Shown: positions 26,067 to 34,450 of the stretch, one piece after another | Layout: each line of letters starts with the position of its first letter | Position numbering within the stretch: the first letter of the stretch is position 1 | Assembly: GCF_002954775.1 (NCBI RefSeq) | Contig: NZ_PJME01000017.1 | Coordinates: 1-64,000, forward strand | Length of the DNA: 64,000 bases | DNA from: Streptomyces geranii | GTDB lineage: Bacteria; Actinomycetota; Actinomycetes; Streptomycetales; Streptomycetaceae | Reading direction: 5' to 3' | Notes under the pieces: generated by a model | The model's input: the letters and a program-made list of their open reading frames with translations, nothing else | Databases searched by the model: none | What the model was told of the DNA's origin: nothing | Position numbers and translations under genes: made by a program

Positions 26067-27077
26067 TCAGGGTGTTGGTGGCGGCGCATAGTGGTGCGCG
26101 AGGTCGGTGGCGAGGTCGCGAAGGTGGGCCCTGGCTTCGGTGGGGCCGTGCACGGTGATGGCGCTCCCGAACGGCAGTAGTGCGCGCACGTCCTCCAGAT
26201 GCGGGAAGCGGATGGTCACCTTGCGGCCGGTGGCGGATTCTTCGTGGTCGCCGTGGTCGCCGTGGTCGCCGTGGTTGTCATGGTCGTCGAGGTCGTCCGG
26301 GACGAGTCGCAGGCCGAAGATCCGTTGCGCTCGCTCGATCTGGCCCTGGTCGATGGTGGCGCTGACCTCTATCGCGTGGTCGTGCTCCCACTGATCGATG
26401 AGCGCCGCGGCGACGGTGGCCAGGGTCTGGCTCTCGCGGAGCTGTCGTGGCTGGTCGACCTCCTTCCACGTCGTGATCCGTTCGAGCCGGTACATCCGGG
26501 GCGCTCGGGCGCGGTCGGCGACGAGGTACCAGGTGCCGGCCTTGGCGAACAGCCCGTAAGGATCGACGACTTGGTCGCGTGGGCGTACCGAGCGTGGGCT
26601 GTCGTACTCGATCCGCAGCCGGCGGCCCCGCCGCACCGCGCCGATCAGCGAGGCCGGAGTCGGGCCGGAAGCCCGCGCCTGACGCCAGGGACGGCTGTCC
26701 ACGTGCACCACGTCGGTGAGCGGCAGGAGTTCATGGACCCGGCGTGGCTGTGCGGCGGCGATCTTGGCGAGCGCGCGTCGGCCCTCGGCCGATGCGTCCA
26801 GCTCCGCACGCTGCTTCTCGTCCAGCCCGGTGAGCGACAGGTGATCGCGCTCGTCCGGTGTGAGCCGGGTGAGGTCGGGCCCGGACCCGGGCAGCATGGT
26901 CACGCCTCCGAGACGGCCCCGGTGCGCGGTCACCGGCAGACCGGCGTCGCGGAGCCAGTTCAGGTCCCGGGTGATGGTGCGGAGGGACACCCCGAGCGCC
27001 GAGGCGAGTTCCTGTGTGGTCACGGTGTCCCTCGATGTGAGGAGCAGCATCAGGGTGAAGAAACGGTCCGGGGTCAC
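26067..27077 (-). CDS. WYL-domain transcriptional regulator
   Basis: A 336-aa regulator. Residues 1-60 form a DeoR-like HTH (LASALGVSLRTITRDLNWLRDAG), 140-215 the WYL domain (GRRLRIEYDS, GTWYLVADRARAPRMYRLERI), and the rest the WCX C-terminal domain. A histidine/aspartate-rich insert (HDNHGDHGDHGDHE) at about 277-290 results from a 9-bp repeat in the DNA. It is divergent from a VOC gene that it probably controls. A 7-bp inverted repeat lies between them. The start is GTG 27077. Confidence 0.93.
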   Translation of the reverse strand: MTPDRFFTLMLLLTSRDTVTTQELASALGVSLRTITRDLNWLRDAGLPVTAHRGRLGGVTMLPGSGPDLTRLTPDERDHLSLTGLDEKQRAELDASAEGRRALAKIAAAQPRRVHELLPLTDVVHVDSRPWRQARASGPTPASLIGAVRRGRRLRIEYDSPRSVRPRDQVVDPYGLFAKAGTWYLVADRARAPRMYRLERITTWKEVDQPRQLRESQTLATVAAALIDQWEHDHAIEVSATIDQGQIERAQRIFGLRLVPDDLDDHDNHGDHGDHGDHEESATGRKVTIRFPHLEDVRALLPFGSAITVHGPTEARAHLRDLATDLAHHYAPPPTP

Positions 27078-27097
27078 GTGCCAATTTTCTCAGGAAT

Positions 27098-27116
27098 TGC
27101 GCCAGGATATGGCGCA
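27098..27116. promoter_or_regulatory. Inverted repeat between WYL regulator and VOC gene
   Basis: TGCGCCA-GGATA-TGGCGCA is a perfect 7-bp inverted repeat with a 5-bp centre, 21 bp before the WYL start and 70 bp before the VOC start. It is the best candidate for the WYL protein's operator. Confidence 0.6.
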
Positions 27117-27185
27117 TATCCAGGTCAGGCTGGTGGACGCGTACCCACCTACCCACCCACCTACGACCTGGGAGAAGGAACAACC

Positions 27186-27551
27186 ATGACCAGATCCGTC
27201 GTGTCCATCGTCTACGTGAACGACGCGCCGGCCGCGGCTCGTTTCTACGGCGGCCTGCTCAACCTGAGCCCCTCATTCGAGACTTCGGGATACATCACCT
27301 TCGACCTCGGGCCGGGCGCCGAACTCGCCGTGTGGTCCGGCCAGTTCGAGGATCTGTCACCGGACGTGCCGCGCACCGGTGAGGTGTGCCTGGCCATCGA
27401 CGGTGGACCCGAGGAGCTCAACGCGACCTTTGAGCAGTGGAGTTCCCAGGGGGTCACGATCCTGCGCGAGCCTCATGACTTGGGGTTCGGGCTGACCTTC
27501 CTGGCGGCCGACCCAGACGGGAACCGCATCCGCGTCGCACCGCGGGGCTGA
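27186..27551 (+). CDS. VOC-family (glyoxalase-like) protein
   Basis: A 121-aa protein of two beta-alpha-beta-beta-beta units. Features include IVYVNDAPAAARFYGGLLN, the central strand FDLGPGAELAVW, and the C-terminal FLAADPDGNRIRV. Such proteins are metal-dependent dioxygenases, isomerases or resistance proteins that bind small ligands; the substrate is unknown. It is divergent from a WYL regulator, a frequent arrangement in Streptomyces. A GAAGGAA site precedes the ATG. Confidence 0.92.
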   Translation: MTRSVVSIVYVNDAPAAARFYGGLLNLSPSFETSGYITFDLGPGAELAVWSGQFEDLSPDVPRTGEVCLAIDGGPEELNATFEQWSSQGVTILREPHDLGFGLTFLAADPDGNRIRVAPRG

Positions 27552-27600
27552 GTCGCACCGCGGGGCTGAAAGGCCGCGGGGTTTCACCCCCGCACACACC

Positions 27601-27639
27601 ACGACCGCGGCGGCTCCCCCTCCGCGCCGCCGCGGTCGT
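27601..27639. terminator. Bidirectional terminator between VOC gene and DIHAT gene
   Basis: ACGACCGCGGCGGC (27601-27614) and its exact complement (27626-27639) form a 14-bp perfect stem with an 11-base loop. Outer GCACAC/GTGTGC segments extend it. It lies between two convergent genes. Confidence 0.85.
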
Positions 27640-27679
27640 TCCCCGTGTGCAGGTGTACGTGTCTGCCGTGACCGGCGGT

Positions 27680-27886
27680 TCAGGCCTGCTCGTCCGTCGC
27701 GTGGATGTCGTCCGTCGTGGCGGTGGCCGTCGTCGGTTCCGTCGTGGCGTGGATGTCGCCCAGGGTCGTCGCCGTGGACTTCGTCTTCTTGGCCGGCTCG
27801 CTCGTCGCGTGGATGTCGCCCAGCGTCGTGGCGGTGGCCGGCTCGGACGTCGCGTGGATGTCCTTTGTCGTGATCTCGTCGCTCAT
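27680..27886 (-). CDS. Small Thr/Ala-rich protein with four DIHAT repeats
   Basis: A 68-aa protein with no recognised family. The pentapeptide DIHAT occurs at residues 9-13, 24-28, 44-48 and 60-64, each followed by [S/T/D]E[P/Q], and separated by Thr/Ala-rich linkers with TATTLG twice. It is acidic, has no Cys, no signal peptide and no membrane segment. ATG 27886 has a GGGGAGA site 8 bases upstream. It lies downstream of a large SARP-type regulator on the same strand and is followed by a strong terminator. The repeats and Thr/Glu/Asp content recall multi-core precursors of ester-linked peptides, but no ATP-grasp enzyme is nearby, so function stays open. Confidence 0.7.
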   Translation of the reverse strand: MSDEITTKDIHATSEPATATTLGDIHATSEPAKKTKSTATTLGDIHATTEPTTATATTDDIHATDEQA

Positions 27887-27922
27887 CTTGCTGTCTCCCC
27901 TGAATGGTGACCGTTGGAATGA

Positions 27923-27966
27923 GGGGCCCGTCCCTCGACTCCCCCGTGGATCGTGGGACGGGCCCC
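27923..27966 (-). promoter_or_regulatory. Hairpin in leader of DIHAT gene
   Basis: GGGGCCCGTCCC (27923-27934) and its exact complement (27955-27966) form a 12-bp stem with a 20-base loop. It ends 37 bp before the DIHAT-protein start and 151 bp after the SARP gene's stop. It could terminate the upstream transcript or act as a leader structure. Confidence 0.65.
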
Positions 27967-28116
27967 GAGCCGGTTCACCCCCAAAAGGTCCGGCTCCGTG
28001 TCGTTCCGCCTGCCCCCCGACGCGACGGCTCGACGGGACGAGACTGCCGGACGGCGATAAACGAACGATGAACGACCCTGGTTCCGGGCGCTTTTCACCG
28101 TTTGTCCAGGCAACCC

Positions 28117-31100
28117 TCAGCAGCTCGTTCGCGTCGGCCGCCCCAGCAACTCCCGTACCGCGTCGCCCTCCGGCGCCTCCAGCGTCTCGAAGATGGAGAG
28201 CGCGTCCTTCCAGCACACCTGCGCGCGGTCCAACTGGCCGATGCCGTGCAGGGCACGGCCCAGGACCGTAAGGACATTTCCGCGGCGCCACTCGCCGCCG
28301 ATGCCGCGCAGTACCGTCAGCGCCTGCTCGGCGTTGGTCGCCGCGCGGGCCGAGCGGGCGGCGGCCAGGTCGACCTCGGCGAGGCGGAACAGGGTCATGC
28401 CCTCCCACAGGCGCTGCCTGCTGTCCCGGAACACCCGCAGGGCCTCCTCCAAGTGCTCAGCCGCGTCCGCCAGTTGGCCGCTCTGGGTGAGGGCCAGGCC
28501 GAGCGCGTAACGGCCGTTGGCCCCGCGCACGGTGTGGCCCATCGCGTCGTACATCGCGGTGCCCCGCTCGGCCAGCGCGACCGCGCTGTCGGTGCGGCCG
28601 GTGGCCAGATGGATACGGGACAGGTTGCACAGGGCACTGGCCTCGCCCGGACGGTCCCCGTAGGCGCGGTAGTTCTCGATCGCGCGGGCGAAGTGGGCCT
28701 CGCCCGCGTCGTGCCTGCCCTGGTAGAGCGCGATGATGCCGCTGAGGTTGGACGACCAGCACGCGGTGTACTGGTCGTCCGCCGCCAGCGCCAACTCCGT
28801 TGCCTTCTCGGCCTCCTGGACCGCCGCGTCGAAGTCGCTGCCCGAGATGTGGTGCACGAAGCCCAGCGTGATGCGGGCCCGCGCCTCCGTGCGCGGGTTC
28901 CCGGCGGCCCGCGCCGCGTCCCGCACGATCGCCGCGACCGCCTCGTACTCCCGGGAGTTGGTGCCGGACTCGGCCAGCTCGACCGCCGCCCACAGCACGT
29001 CGGCGGCCCGGCGCAGCGTCTCAGGACGGCTCGCCGACTGCCGTACGCAGGCCAGCACGCACACCGCCTCCGCGTGCACCCAGTCCTGCGCCGCGTGCCG
29101 GTCGGCGAAGGTCAGCCCCGGATACACCGCGTGCTCCAGATGGTCGACCAGCCGGTCCTCCGGTCGCTGGATGCGGTACGTCGCCGCCACCGTCGCCAGA
29201 TAGAAGTCGAGCAGGCGGGACATCGCCGACGCCCTTTCGCCCGGCGGGTGTTCGTCCCGCTCGGCGCAGGCACGCGCGTAGAGCCGTACGAGATCGTGGT
29301 ACCGGTAGCGGCCGGGCGCCGCCGATTCCAGCAGCGAGGTGTCCACCAGGGACTCCAGGACCTCCTCGGCCTCCTCGACCGGCCTGCCCAGTACGGCCGC
29401 TGCCGCCGCCAGCGAGATGTCGGGACCGTCGGCCAGGCCCAACAGACGGAAGGCGCGCGCCTGTTGGCGGTCCAGGGCGCCGTAGCCCAGCTCGAAGGTC
29501 GCCTTCACCGCGAGGTCGCCTGCCTGGAGTTCGTCCAGGCGCCGACGTTCGTCCGCCAGCTTCTCCGCCAGGACCGACACCGTCCACGTCCGGCGCGCGG
29601 CCAGCCGGGACGCCGCGATCCGGATCGCCAGCGGCAGGAAACCGCAGGCAGCCACCACGTCCAGGGCCGCCTTGCGCTCGGCGGCGACCCGCTCCTCGCC
29701 CACGATCCGGGTGAACAACTGGAGTGCTTCCTCGGGGGACATGACGTCCAGGTCGACCAGATGGGCGCCGGCCAGGTCCACCATCCGCACCCGGGAGGTG
29801 ACCAGGGCCGCGCAGCCCTCCGTGCCCGGCAGCAGCGGGCGTACCTGGGCGGCGTCCCGGGCGTTGTCCAGCAGGACCAGGACGCGGCGGCCGTCCAGCA
29901 GCGAGCGGTACAGGGCCGCGCGCTCCTCCAGCGAGTCCGGGATCGCCGAGTCGGCGGCGCCGAGGGCGCGCAGGAAGGCGCCCAGGACCGTCGCCGGTTG
30001 TGCCGCCTGCGTTCCGGCGCCCTGGAGGTCGATGTACAACTGCCCGTCGGGGAAGGCGGATCTGGACTGGTGGGCCACGTGCACGGCGAGGGTCGTCTTG
30101 CCCACGCCGCCGATCCCGGCCAGCGCCGACACCGCCATCACCCGGCCCTGCGCCGCCGACGCGGAGGACGCGGACGACAGCACCTTGCTCAGCTCGGTGA
30201 CGAAGGCGGTACGGCCCGTGAAGTCCGAGACCGTCGCCGGGAGTTGGGCCGGGCGCACGGGCGCCGGGGCGGGCTCGGGGGCGAGCGGCGCGGAGGGCTC
30301 GGCGAGTCCCGGGTCCGCGTTGAGGATGCGCTGCTGCAACTCCTTGAGCCCGGGCCGGGGATCGACGCCCAACTCGTCCGCGAGCAGCCTGCGCGTGTCC
30401 GCGTACACCGCCAGGGCCTCGGCCTGCCGGCCGCTGCGGTAGAGCGCCAGCATCAGCAGTTCGCGCAGCCGCTCCCGGAGCGGGTGGGCCGCCGTCAGAG
30501 CCGTCAACTCGCTGACGGACTCGGCGTGGCAGCCCTGCTCCAGGTCCATGTCGAGTCGTGACTCCAGGAGTTGCAGCCGCCACTCCTCCAACCGGACGCG
30601 CTGGGCGTCCGCGTAGGGACCGGGCACGCCCGCCAGCGGCTCCCCGTCCCACAGGTCCAGGGCCCTGTTCAGGACGTTCCGGGCATGGCACAGGTCCCCG
30701 GCGTTCTTCGCCTTCTCCGCCTCCGTGGCCAGATCCTGCGCCACCGCCAGATCGAGGGCCCCCTCGCTCAGCGAACGGATCGCGTACCCGCCCGCGTCGC
30801 TCACCAGCACCCAGGTGCCCAGCACCTTGCGCAGCCGCGACGCGTACGTCCGCAGTGCCGCCAGCGCCTGCGAGGGCGGTTCGTCGCCCCACACCGCGTC
30901 GATCAGCTCGGCCGCCGTGGCCGTCCGCCCGTCGCGCAGCAACAGCGCGGCCAGCAGCGCCCGTTGCTGCGGGGAGCCGTTGGGCAGCGGCGCTTCGTCG
31001 CGCCAGGCCCGCACCGGCCCGAGCACGCTGAAGCGCAGCGCAGTCGGGGAGTCCGCCGAGGATTCCACCGGAGTATCCCTGGGATCCCGCTGTGCCGGCA

Positions 31101-31128
31101 CTCGCGGTACAGCCGGTATGTCACCCAT
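28117..31128 (-). CDS. SARP/AfsR-type STAND regulator
   Basis: A 1003-aa regulator. Residues about 30-105 form the winged-helix SARP domain (LRFSVLGPVRAWRD; ALRTYASRLRKVLG), 112-270 the BTAD domain, and about 300-560 the NB-ARC ATPase with P-loop GIGGVGKTT at 338-346 and LVLLDNARD Walker B. From about 690 the C-terminal part consists of tetratricopeptide repeats. The ATG 31128 follows a GGGAG site; the upstream open frame is another phase's coincidence. Proteins of this type activate antibiotic or peptide clusters. The closest small gene downstream is the DIHAT-repeat protein, which may be its target. Confidence 0.92.
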   Translation of the reverse strand: MGDIPAVPRVPAQRDPRDTPVESSADSPTALRFSVLGPVRAWRDEAPLPNGSPQQRALLAALLLRDGRTATAAELIDAVWGDEPPSQALAALRTYASRLRKVLGTWVLVSDAGGYAIRSLSEGALDLAVAQDLATEAEKAKNAGDLCHARNVLNRALDLWDGEPLAGVPGPYADAQRVRLEEWRLQLLESRLDMDLEQGCHAESVSELTALTAAHPLRERLRELLMLALYRSGRQAEALAVYADTRRLLADELGVDPRPGLKELQQRILNADPGLAEPSAPLAPEPAPAPVRPAQLPATVSDFTGRTAFVTELSKVLSSASSASAAQGRVMAVSALAGIGGVGKTTLAVHVAHQSRSAFPDGQLYIDLQGAGTQAAQPATVLGAFLRALGAADSAIPDSLEERAALYRSLLDGRRVLVLLDNARDAAQVRPLLPGTEGCAALVTSRVRMVDLAGAHLVDLDVMSPEEALQLFTRIVGEERVAAERKAALDVVAACGFLPLAIRIAASRLAARRTWTVSVLAEKLADERRRLDELQAGDLAVKATFELGYGALDRQQARAFRLLGLADGPDISLAAAAAVLGRPVEEAEEVLESLVDTSLLESAAPGRYRYHDLVRLYARACAERDEHPPGERASAMSRLLDFYLATVAATYRIQRPEDRLVDHLEHAVYPGLTFADRHAAQDWVHAEAVCVLACVRQSASRPETLRRAADVLWAAVELAESGTNSREYEAVAAIVRDAARAAGNPRTEARARITLGFVHHISGSDFDAAVQEAEKATELALAADDQYTACWSSNLSGIIALYQGRHDAGEAHFARAIENYRAYGDRPGEASALCNLSRIHLATGRTDSAVALAERGTAMYDAMGHTVRGANGRYALGLALTQSGQLADAAEHLEEALRVFRDSRQRLWEGMTLFRLAEVDLAAARSARAATNAEQALTVLRGIGGEWRRGNVLTVLGRALHGIGQLDRAQVCWKDALSIFETLEAPEGDAVRELLGRPTRTSC

Positions 31129-31314
31129 CACCGCTCCCTGCCGAACTTCATGACCAGGAGAGCAGTTTGCCTTGTTCCCGGGGTGTCCGTCAGCTGTCGA
31201 GACAGCGATCACAGATCGGCGCACGGCATATCCACGAAGTACTACAGAGTTCTCACACTGTCTCCGCACAGAGGTGTGCGGCGGGTGAGCGGTGAGTGAC
31301 CGGCGACCGCATAG

Positions 31315-31329
31315 CTGACGGTTCGTCAG
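31315..31329. promoter_or_regulatory. CTGAC-N5-GTCAG operator (copy 3)
   Basis: CTGAC-GGTTC-GTCAG, 21 bp before the amidohydrolase ATG and 12 bp before an in-frame GTG. At this distance it would cover the transcription start. Confidence 0.82.
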
Positions 31330-31350
31330 ATCAGCGCTACCGTGCCTGAT

Positions 31351-32622
31351 ATGGAGACAACTGTGGAGAGCGCGGAGACGGCGACGAGCACCTTCCCGAA
31401 GATCATCTCGGTGGACGACCACACGGTGGAGCCCCCGGGCGTCTGGCAGGACCGGCTCCCGAAGAAGTACCTGGACATCGGCCCGCGCGTGGTCCGCGCA
31501 CCCCTGAAGGAAATGACCTTCCTGGGCGGCCGGTTCAAGCCCGTGATGGGCCGCCCCGGCGACGACGGCCCGATCGGCGACTGGTGGATCTACGAGGACC
31601 TGCACCGCCCCCTCACCCGCCTCGACACCGCCGTCGGCTACGACCGGGACGAGATCAAACTCGAAGTCATCACCTACGAGCAGATGCGCCCCGGCTCCTA
31701 CGACGTCCCGCAGCGCCTCGCCGACATGGACATCAACCACGTCCAGTCCGCCGTCTGCTTCCCCACCTTCCCGCGCTTCTGCGGCCAGACCTTCACCGAG
31801 GCCAAGGACCACGAACTCGGACTGCTCGGCGTGAGGGCGTACAACGACTGGATGGTCGAGGACTGGTGCGGCCCACAGGCCCAGGGCCGCCTGATCCCCC
31901 TCACCCTGATCCCGCTCTGGGACGCCGAGTTGGCGGCGGCCGAGGTCCGGCGCAACGCGGCCCGGGGGGTCCGCGCGGTCGCCTTCTCCGAGATACCCCC
32001 GCACCTCGGGCTGCCCTCCGTGCACGGCGACGAGTGGGACCCCTTCCTCGCCGCCTGCGCCGAGACCGGCACGGTCATCGCCATGCACATCGGCTCGTCG
32101 AGCCGGATGCCGTCCACCTCCGCCGACGCCCCGCCCGCCGTCGGCTCCACCATCACCTTCGCCAACTGCTGCTTCTCCATGGTGGACTGGCTGATGAGCG
32201 GCAAGTTCGAGCGCTTCCCCGAGCTGAAGATCATGTACGCGGAGGGCCAGATCGGCTGGATCCCCTACATCCTGGAGCGCGCGGACGTCGTCTGGGAGGA
32301 GAACCGGGGCTGGGGCGGAGTCGCCGACAAGGTCCACCGGCCGCCGTCCGAACTCTTCGCCGAGCACGTCTACGGCTGCTTCTTCGACGACGCCTTCGGC
32401 CTGAAGAACCTCGACTCGATCGGCGTCGGCAACGTCCTCTACGAGACCGACTACCCCCACTCCGACTCCACTTGGCCCGGCTCGCGCGAGGTCGGCGAGC
32501 GGCAGATGGGGCACCTGGACCCGGAGGTCGTGGAGCGGATCGTCCGGGGCAACGCGATCGAACTGCTCGGGCTGACCCCGGACGGACTCTGGAGTCCGGG
32601 CAGTTCGGGGAAATCCGCATAA
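31351..32622 (+). CDS. Amidohydrolase-2 family metal-dependent hydrolase
   Basis: A 423-aa TIM-barrel hydrolase/decarboxylase. Instead of HxH the first strand reads SVDDHTVEPP, as in several related decarboxylase-type members; metal ligands continue with AMHIGSSS and ETDYPHSDS near the C-terminus. It would act on a C-C or C-N bond of a cyclic intermediate. Its promoter has one CTGAC-N5-GTCAG box, placing it in the same regulon as the CoA-ligase, LLM and SDR genes though unrelated genes lie between. ATG 31351 is used here; GTG 31342 is in frame. Confidence 0.9.
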   Translation: METTVESAETATSTFPKIISVDDHTVEPPGVWQDRLPKKYLDIGPRVVRAPLKEMTFLGGRFKPVMGRPGDDGPIGDWWIYEDLHRPLTRLDTAVGYDRDEIKLEVITYEQMRPGSYDVPQRLADMDINHVQSAVCFPTFPRFCGQTFTEAKDHELGLLGVRAYNDWMVEDWCGPQAQGRLIPLTLIPLWDAELAAAEVRRNAARGVRAVAFSEIPPHLGLPSVHGDEWDPFLAACAETGTVIAMHIGSSSRMPSTSADAPPAVGSTITFANCCFSMVDWLMSGKFERFPELKIMYAEGQIGWIPYILERADVVWEENRGWGGVADKVHRPPSELFAEHVYGCFFDDAFGLKNLDSIGVGNVLYETDYPHSDSTWPGSREVGERQMGHLDPEVVERIVRGNAIELLGLTPDGLWSPGSSGKSA

Positions 32623-32696
32623 CCGCATGTCGGGGGCGGGGTGTCCGGTACCGTGATTTCTCTTTGGGGGACAAGTAACCGACTTGTGCGAAAGCG

Positions 32697-32724
32697 CTGA
32701 CCGGCGCCGACCGACGCCGGTCAG
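32697..32724. promoter_or_regulatory. 10-bp inverted repeat upstream of vWA gene
   Basis: CTGACCGGCG (32697-32706) and its exact complement CGCCGGTCAG (32715-32724) surround 8 bases. It ends 20 bp before the TTG start of the vWA gene. It may be an operator or a 5'-leader hairpin. Its outer CTGAC/GTCAG ends resemble the catabolic box, but the 18-bp gap between them differs. Confidence 0.6.
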
Positions 32725-32744
32725 GGAGACACGGGGGCGTTCCG

Positions 32745-33587
32745 TTGCCGTACACCGCAGAGATCAGCCGGACCAACCCGGGTTGTTTCATCTTCCTCGT
32801 GGACCAGTCGGCGTCCATGAGCGACCCGATGGAGAGCGGTGAGACGACCCAGCCGCGCGCCGAGGTGGTTGCCAATGCCATCAACCGGCTCCTGACGGAA
32901 CTGTCGGTCAAGTGCGCCAAGGAGGAAGGCGTACGCGACTACTTCCACGTCGCCGTCATCGGCTACGGCCACAACCAGGTCGGCTCCGCCTACCAGGGAG
33001 TCCTCGCCGGCCGCGACCTCGTCCCGCTGAGCGAGGTCGCCAACAACCCCGCCCGCGTGGAGAGTCGGACCAAGAAGGTGCCGGACGGGGCGGGCGGGCT
33101 GGTCGAGACGACCGTCCAGTTCCCGGTCTGGATGGACCCGGTCGCCAACGGCGGTACGCCGATGACCCGCGCCCTCGGCTACGCCGACACCCTGGTCGCG
33201 CACTGGGTCGACACCCACCCCGGCGGCTTCCCGCCGATCGTCCTCAACCTCACCGACGGCGAGTCCACCGACGGCGACCCGACCAGCGCCGCGATCGGCC
33301 TGGCCTCGCACGCCACCGCCGACGGCCCGGTCCTCCTCTTCAACCTGCACGTCTCGGGCAGCGGCGGCGCCCCGATCACCTTCCCGGACAGCGAGGAGCA
33401 ACTGCCGGACACGTACGCGAAGTTGCTCTTCCAGATGTCCAGCGTCCTGCCCAGCCACATGCGTTCGTACGCCGCCTCGCAGGGCCACCGCGTCGGCGAG
33501 ACCACCCGGGGCTTCGTCTACAACGCCGACATCGTCTCCATTGTGGAGTTCCTCGACATCGGCACCCGTGCGACGGAGCTGCGCTGA
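32745..33587 (+). CDS. vWA-domain protein (TerY/YegL-like)
   Basis: A 280-aa von Willebrand A domain protein of the cytoplasm. The metal-binding MIDAS motif is DQSASMS (Asp20, Ser22, Ser24), with further ligands in NGGTPMTRAL and LTDGESTDG. It heads a three-gene unit with a PP2C phosphatase (2-bp gap) and a kinase. This combination matches the TerY-P triad and E. coli YegL/YegK/YegI, where the vWA protein is thought to scaffold phospho-signalling. The start is TTG 32745; no nearer ATG preserves the fold. Confidence 0.9.
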   Translation: MPYTAEISRTNPGCFIFLVDQSASMSDPMESGETTQPRAEVVANAINRLLTELSVKCAKEEGVRDYFHVAVIGYGHNQVGSAYQGVLAGRDLVPLSEVANNPARVESRTKKVPDGAGGLVETTVQFPVWMDPVANGGTPMTRALGYADTLVAHWVDTHPGGFPPIVLNLTDGESTDGDPTSAAIGLASHATADGPVLLFNLHVSGSGGAPITFPDSEEQLPDTYAKLLFQMSSVLPSHMRSYAASQGHRVGETTRGFVYNADIVSIVEFLDIGTRATELR

Positions 33588-33589
33588 CC

Positions 33590-34450
33590 ATGGGGGACAT
33601 CCCCGCGCTGCCGCGGGCGCAGTGGTTGTGGACGCAGAAGTCGGGCAGCGGACGGGAGGAGTACGAGGACGCCGCGTACTGCTGGCAGTCCGGCGAGGCC
33701 GCTGCCGACGGCGCCGGACGTCCCGTCGCGTCGCTGTACGTCGCGGTCTCCGACGGCGCCTCGGAGAGCCTGCTCGCCCGCGACTGGGCCCGCCTCCTGG
33801 TCCGCGACGCCGTCGAGTCGATGCGCCTGGCCGGTGACTGGTGGCAGGAACTCCCGACATTCGTACGGGACTTGATGGACCGCTCCGCCGCACACTGGGA
33901 CGCCTTCCTCATCCGCTACCAGGCCGAGCGCGCCGCCCAGGGCAGACCCATCGCCTGGTACGAGCAACCGGGCCTGGAGAAGGGCGCATTCGCCACCGTG
34001 CTCGGGGCGGAGGTGCGGGCCGTGGTCCTGGCGGACGGGACGACCCGCTGGCACTGGTACGCGTTCGCGCTCGGCGACAGCTGCCTCTTCCAGGTGCGGG
34101 ACGGACGGCTCCTTGAGTCGTTCCCGGTGCGTACGGTCGAGGAGTTCGGGATCACTCCCCAGCTGCTGGGCAGCCGCAACCACGACGTGGAGCTGGTGGC
34201 GCGGCGGATGCGCCTGGCGTCCGGCGAACTGCTGCCGGGCGACGAACTCCTGCTGGCCACCGACGCGTTGGCGGCCTGGCTGCTGTCCCGCACAACAGAG
34301 GCGGAACCGAGGGGCCTTGTGGACGCACCCGCCTTCGCCTCCTTCGACCAGGAGGACTTCGCCGAGTGGGTGGACGACCAGCGGGCGCGGGCCCGGATGC
34401 GCAACGATGACGTGACGCTCGTACGGGCGAGGGTGGGAGCGGAGGCGTAG
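33590..34450 (+). CDS. PP2C-family protein phosphatase (YegK-like)
   Basis: A 286-aa Ser/Thr phosphatase. Metal-binding acidic residues appear in REEYEDAAY, VSDGASES, ALGDSCLFQ and RNDDVTLV, in the PP2C order. There are no membrane or sensor segments. It sits between the vWA and kinase genes, with a 2-bp gap before and direct abutment after (stop at 34450, next ATG at 34451). It would oppose the kinase. Confidence 0.9.
   Translation: MGDIPALPRAQWLWTQKSGSGREEYEDAAYCWQSGEAAADGAGRPVASLYVAVSDGASESLLARDWARLLVRDAVESMRLAGDWWQELPTFVRDLMDRSAAHWDAFLIRYQAERAAQGRPIAWYEQPGLEKGAFATVLGAEVRAVVLADGTTRWHWYAFALGDSCLFQVRDGRLLESFPVRTVEEFGITPQLLGSRNHDVELVARRMRLASGELLPGDELLLATDALAAWLLSRTTEAEPRGLVDAPAFASFDQEDFAEWVDDQRARARMRNDDVTLVRARVGAEA

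Noticed and set aside
26249..26295. Regulatory repeat inside the WYL gene
   Set aside because: The 9-bp repeats are in frame and simply encode the HxDHGDHGDH-type insert of the protein.
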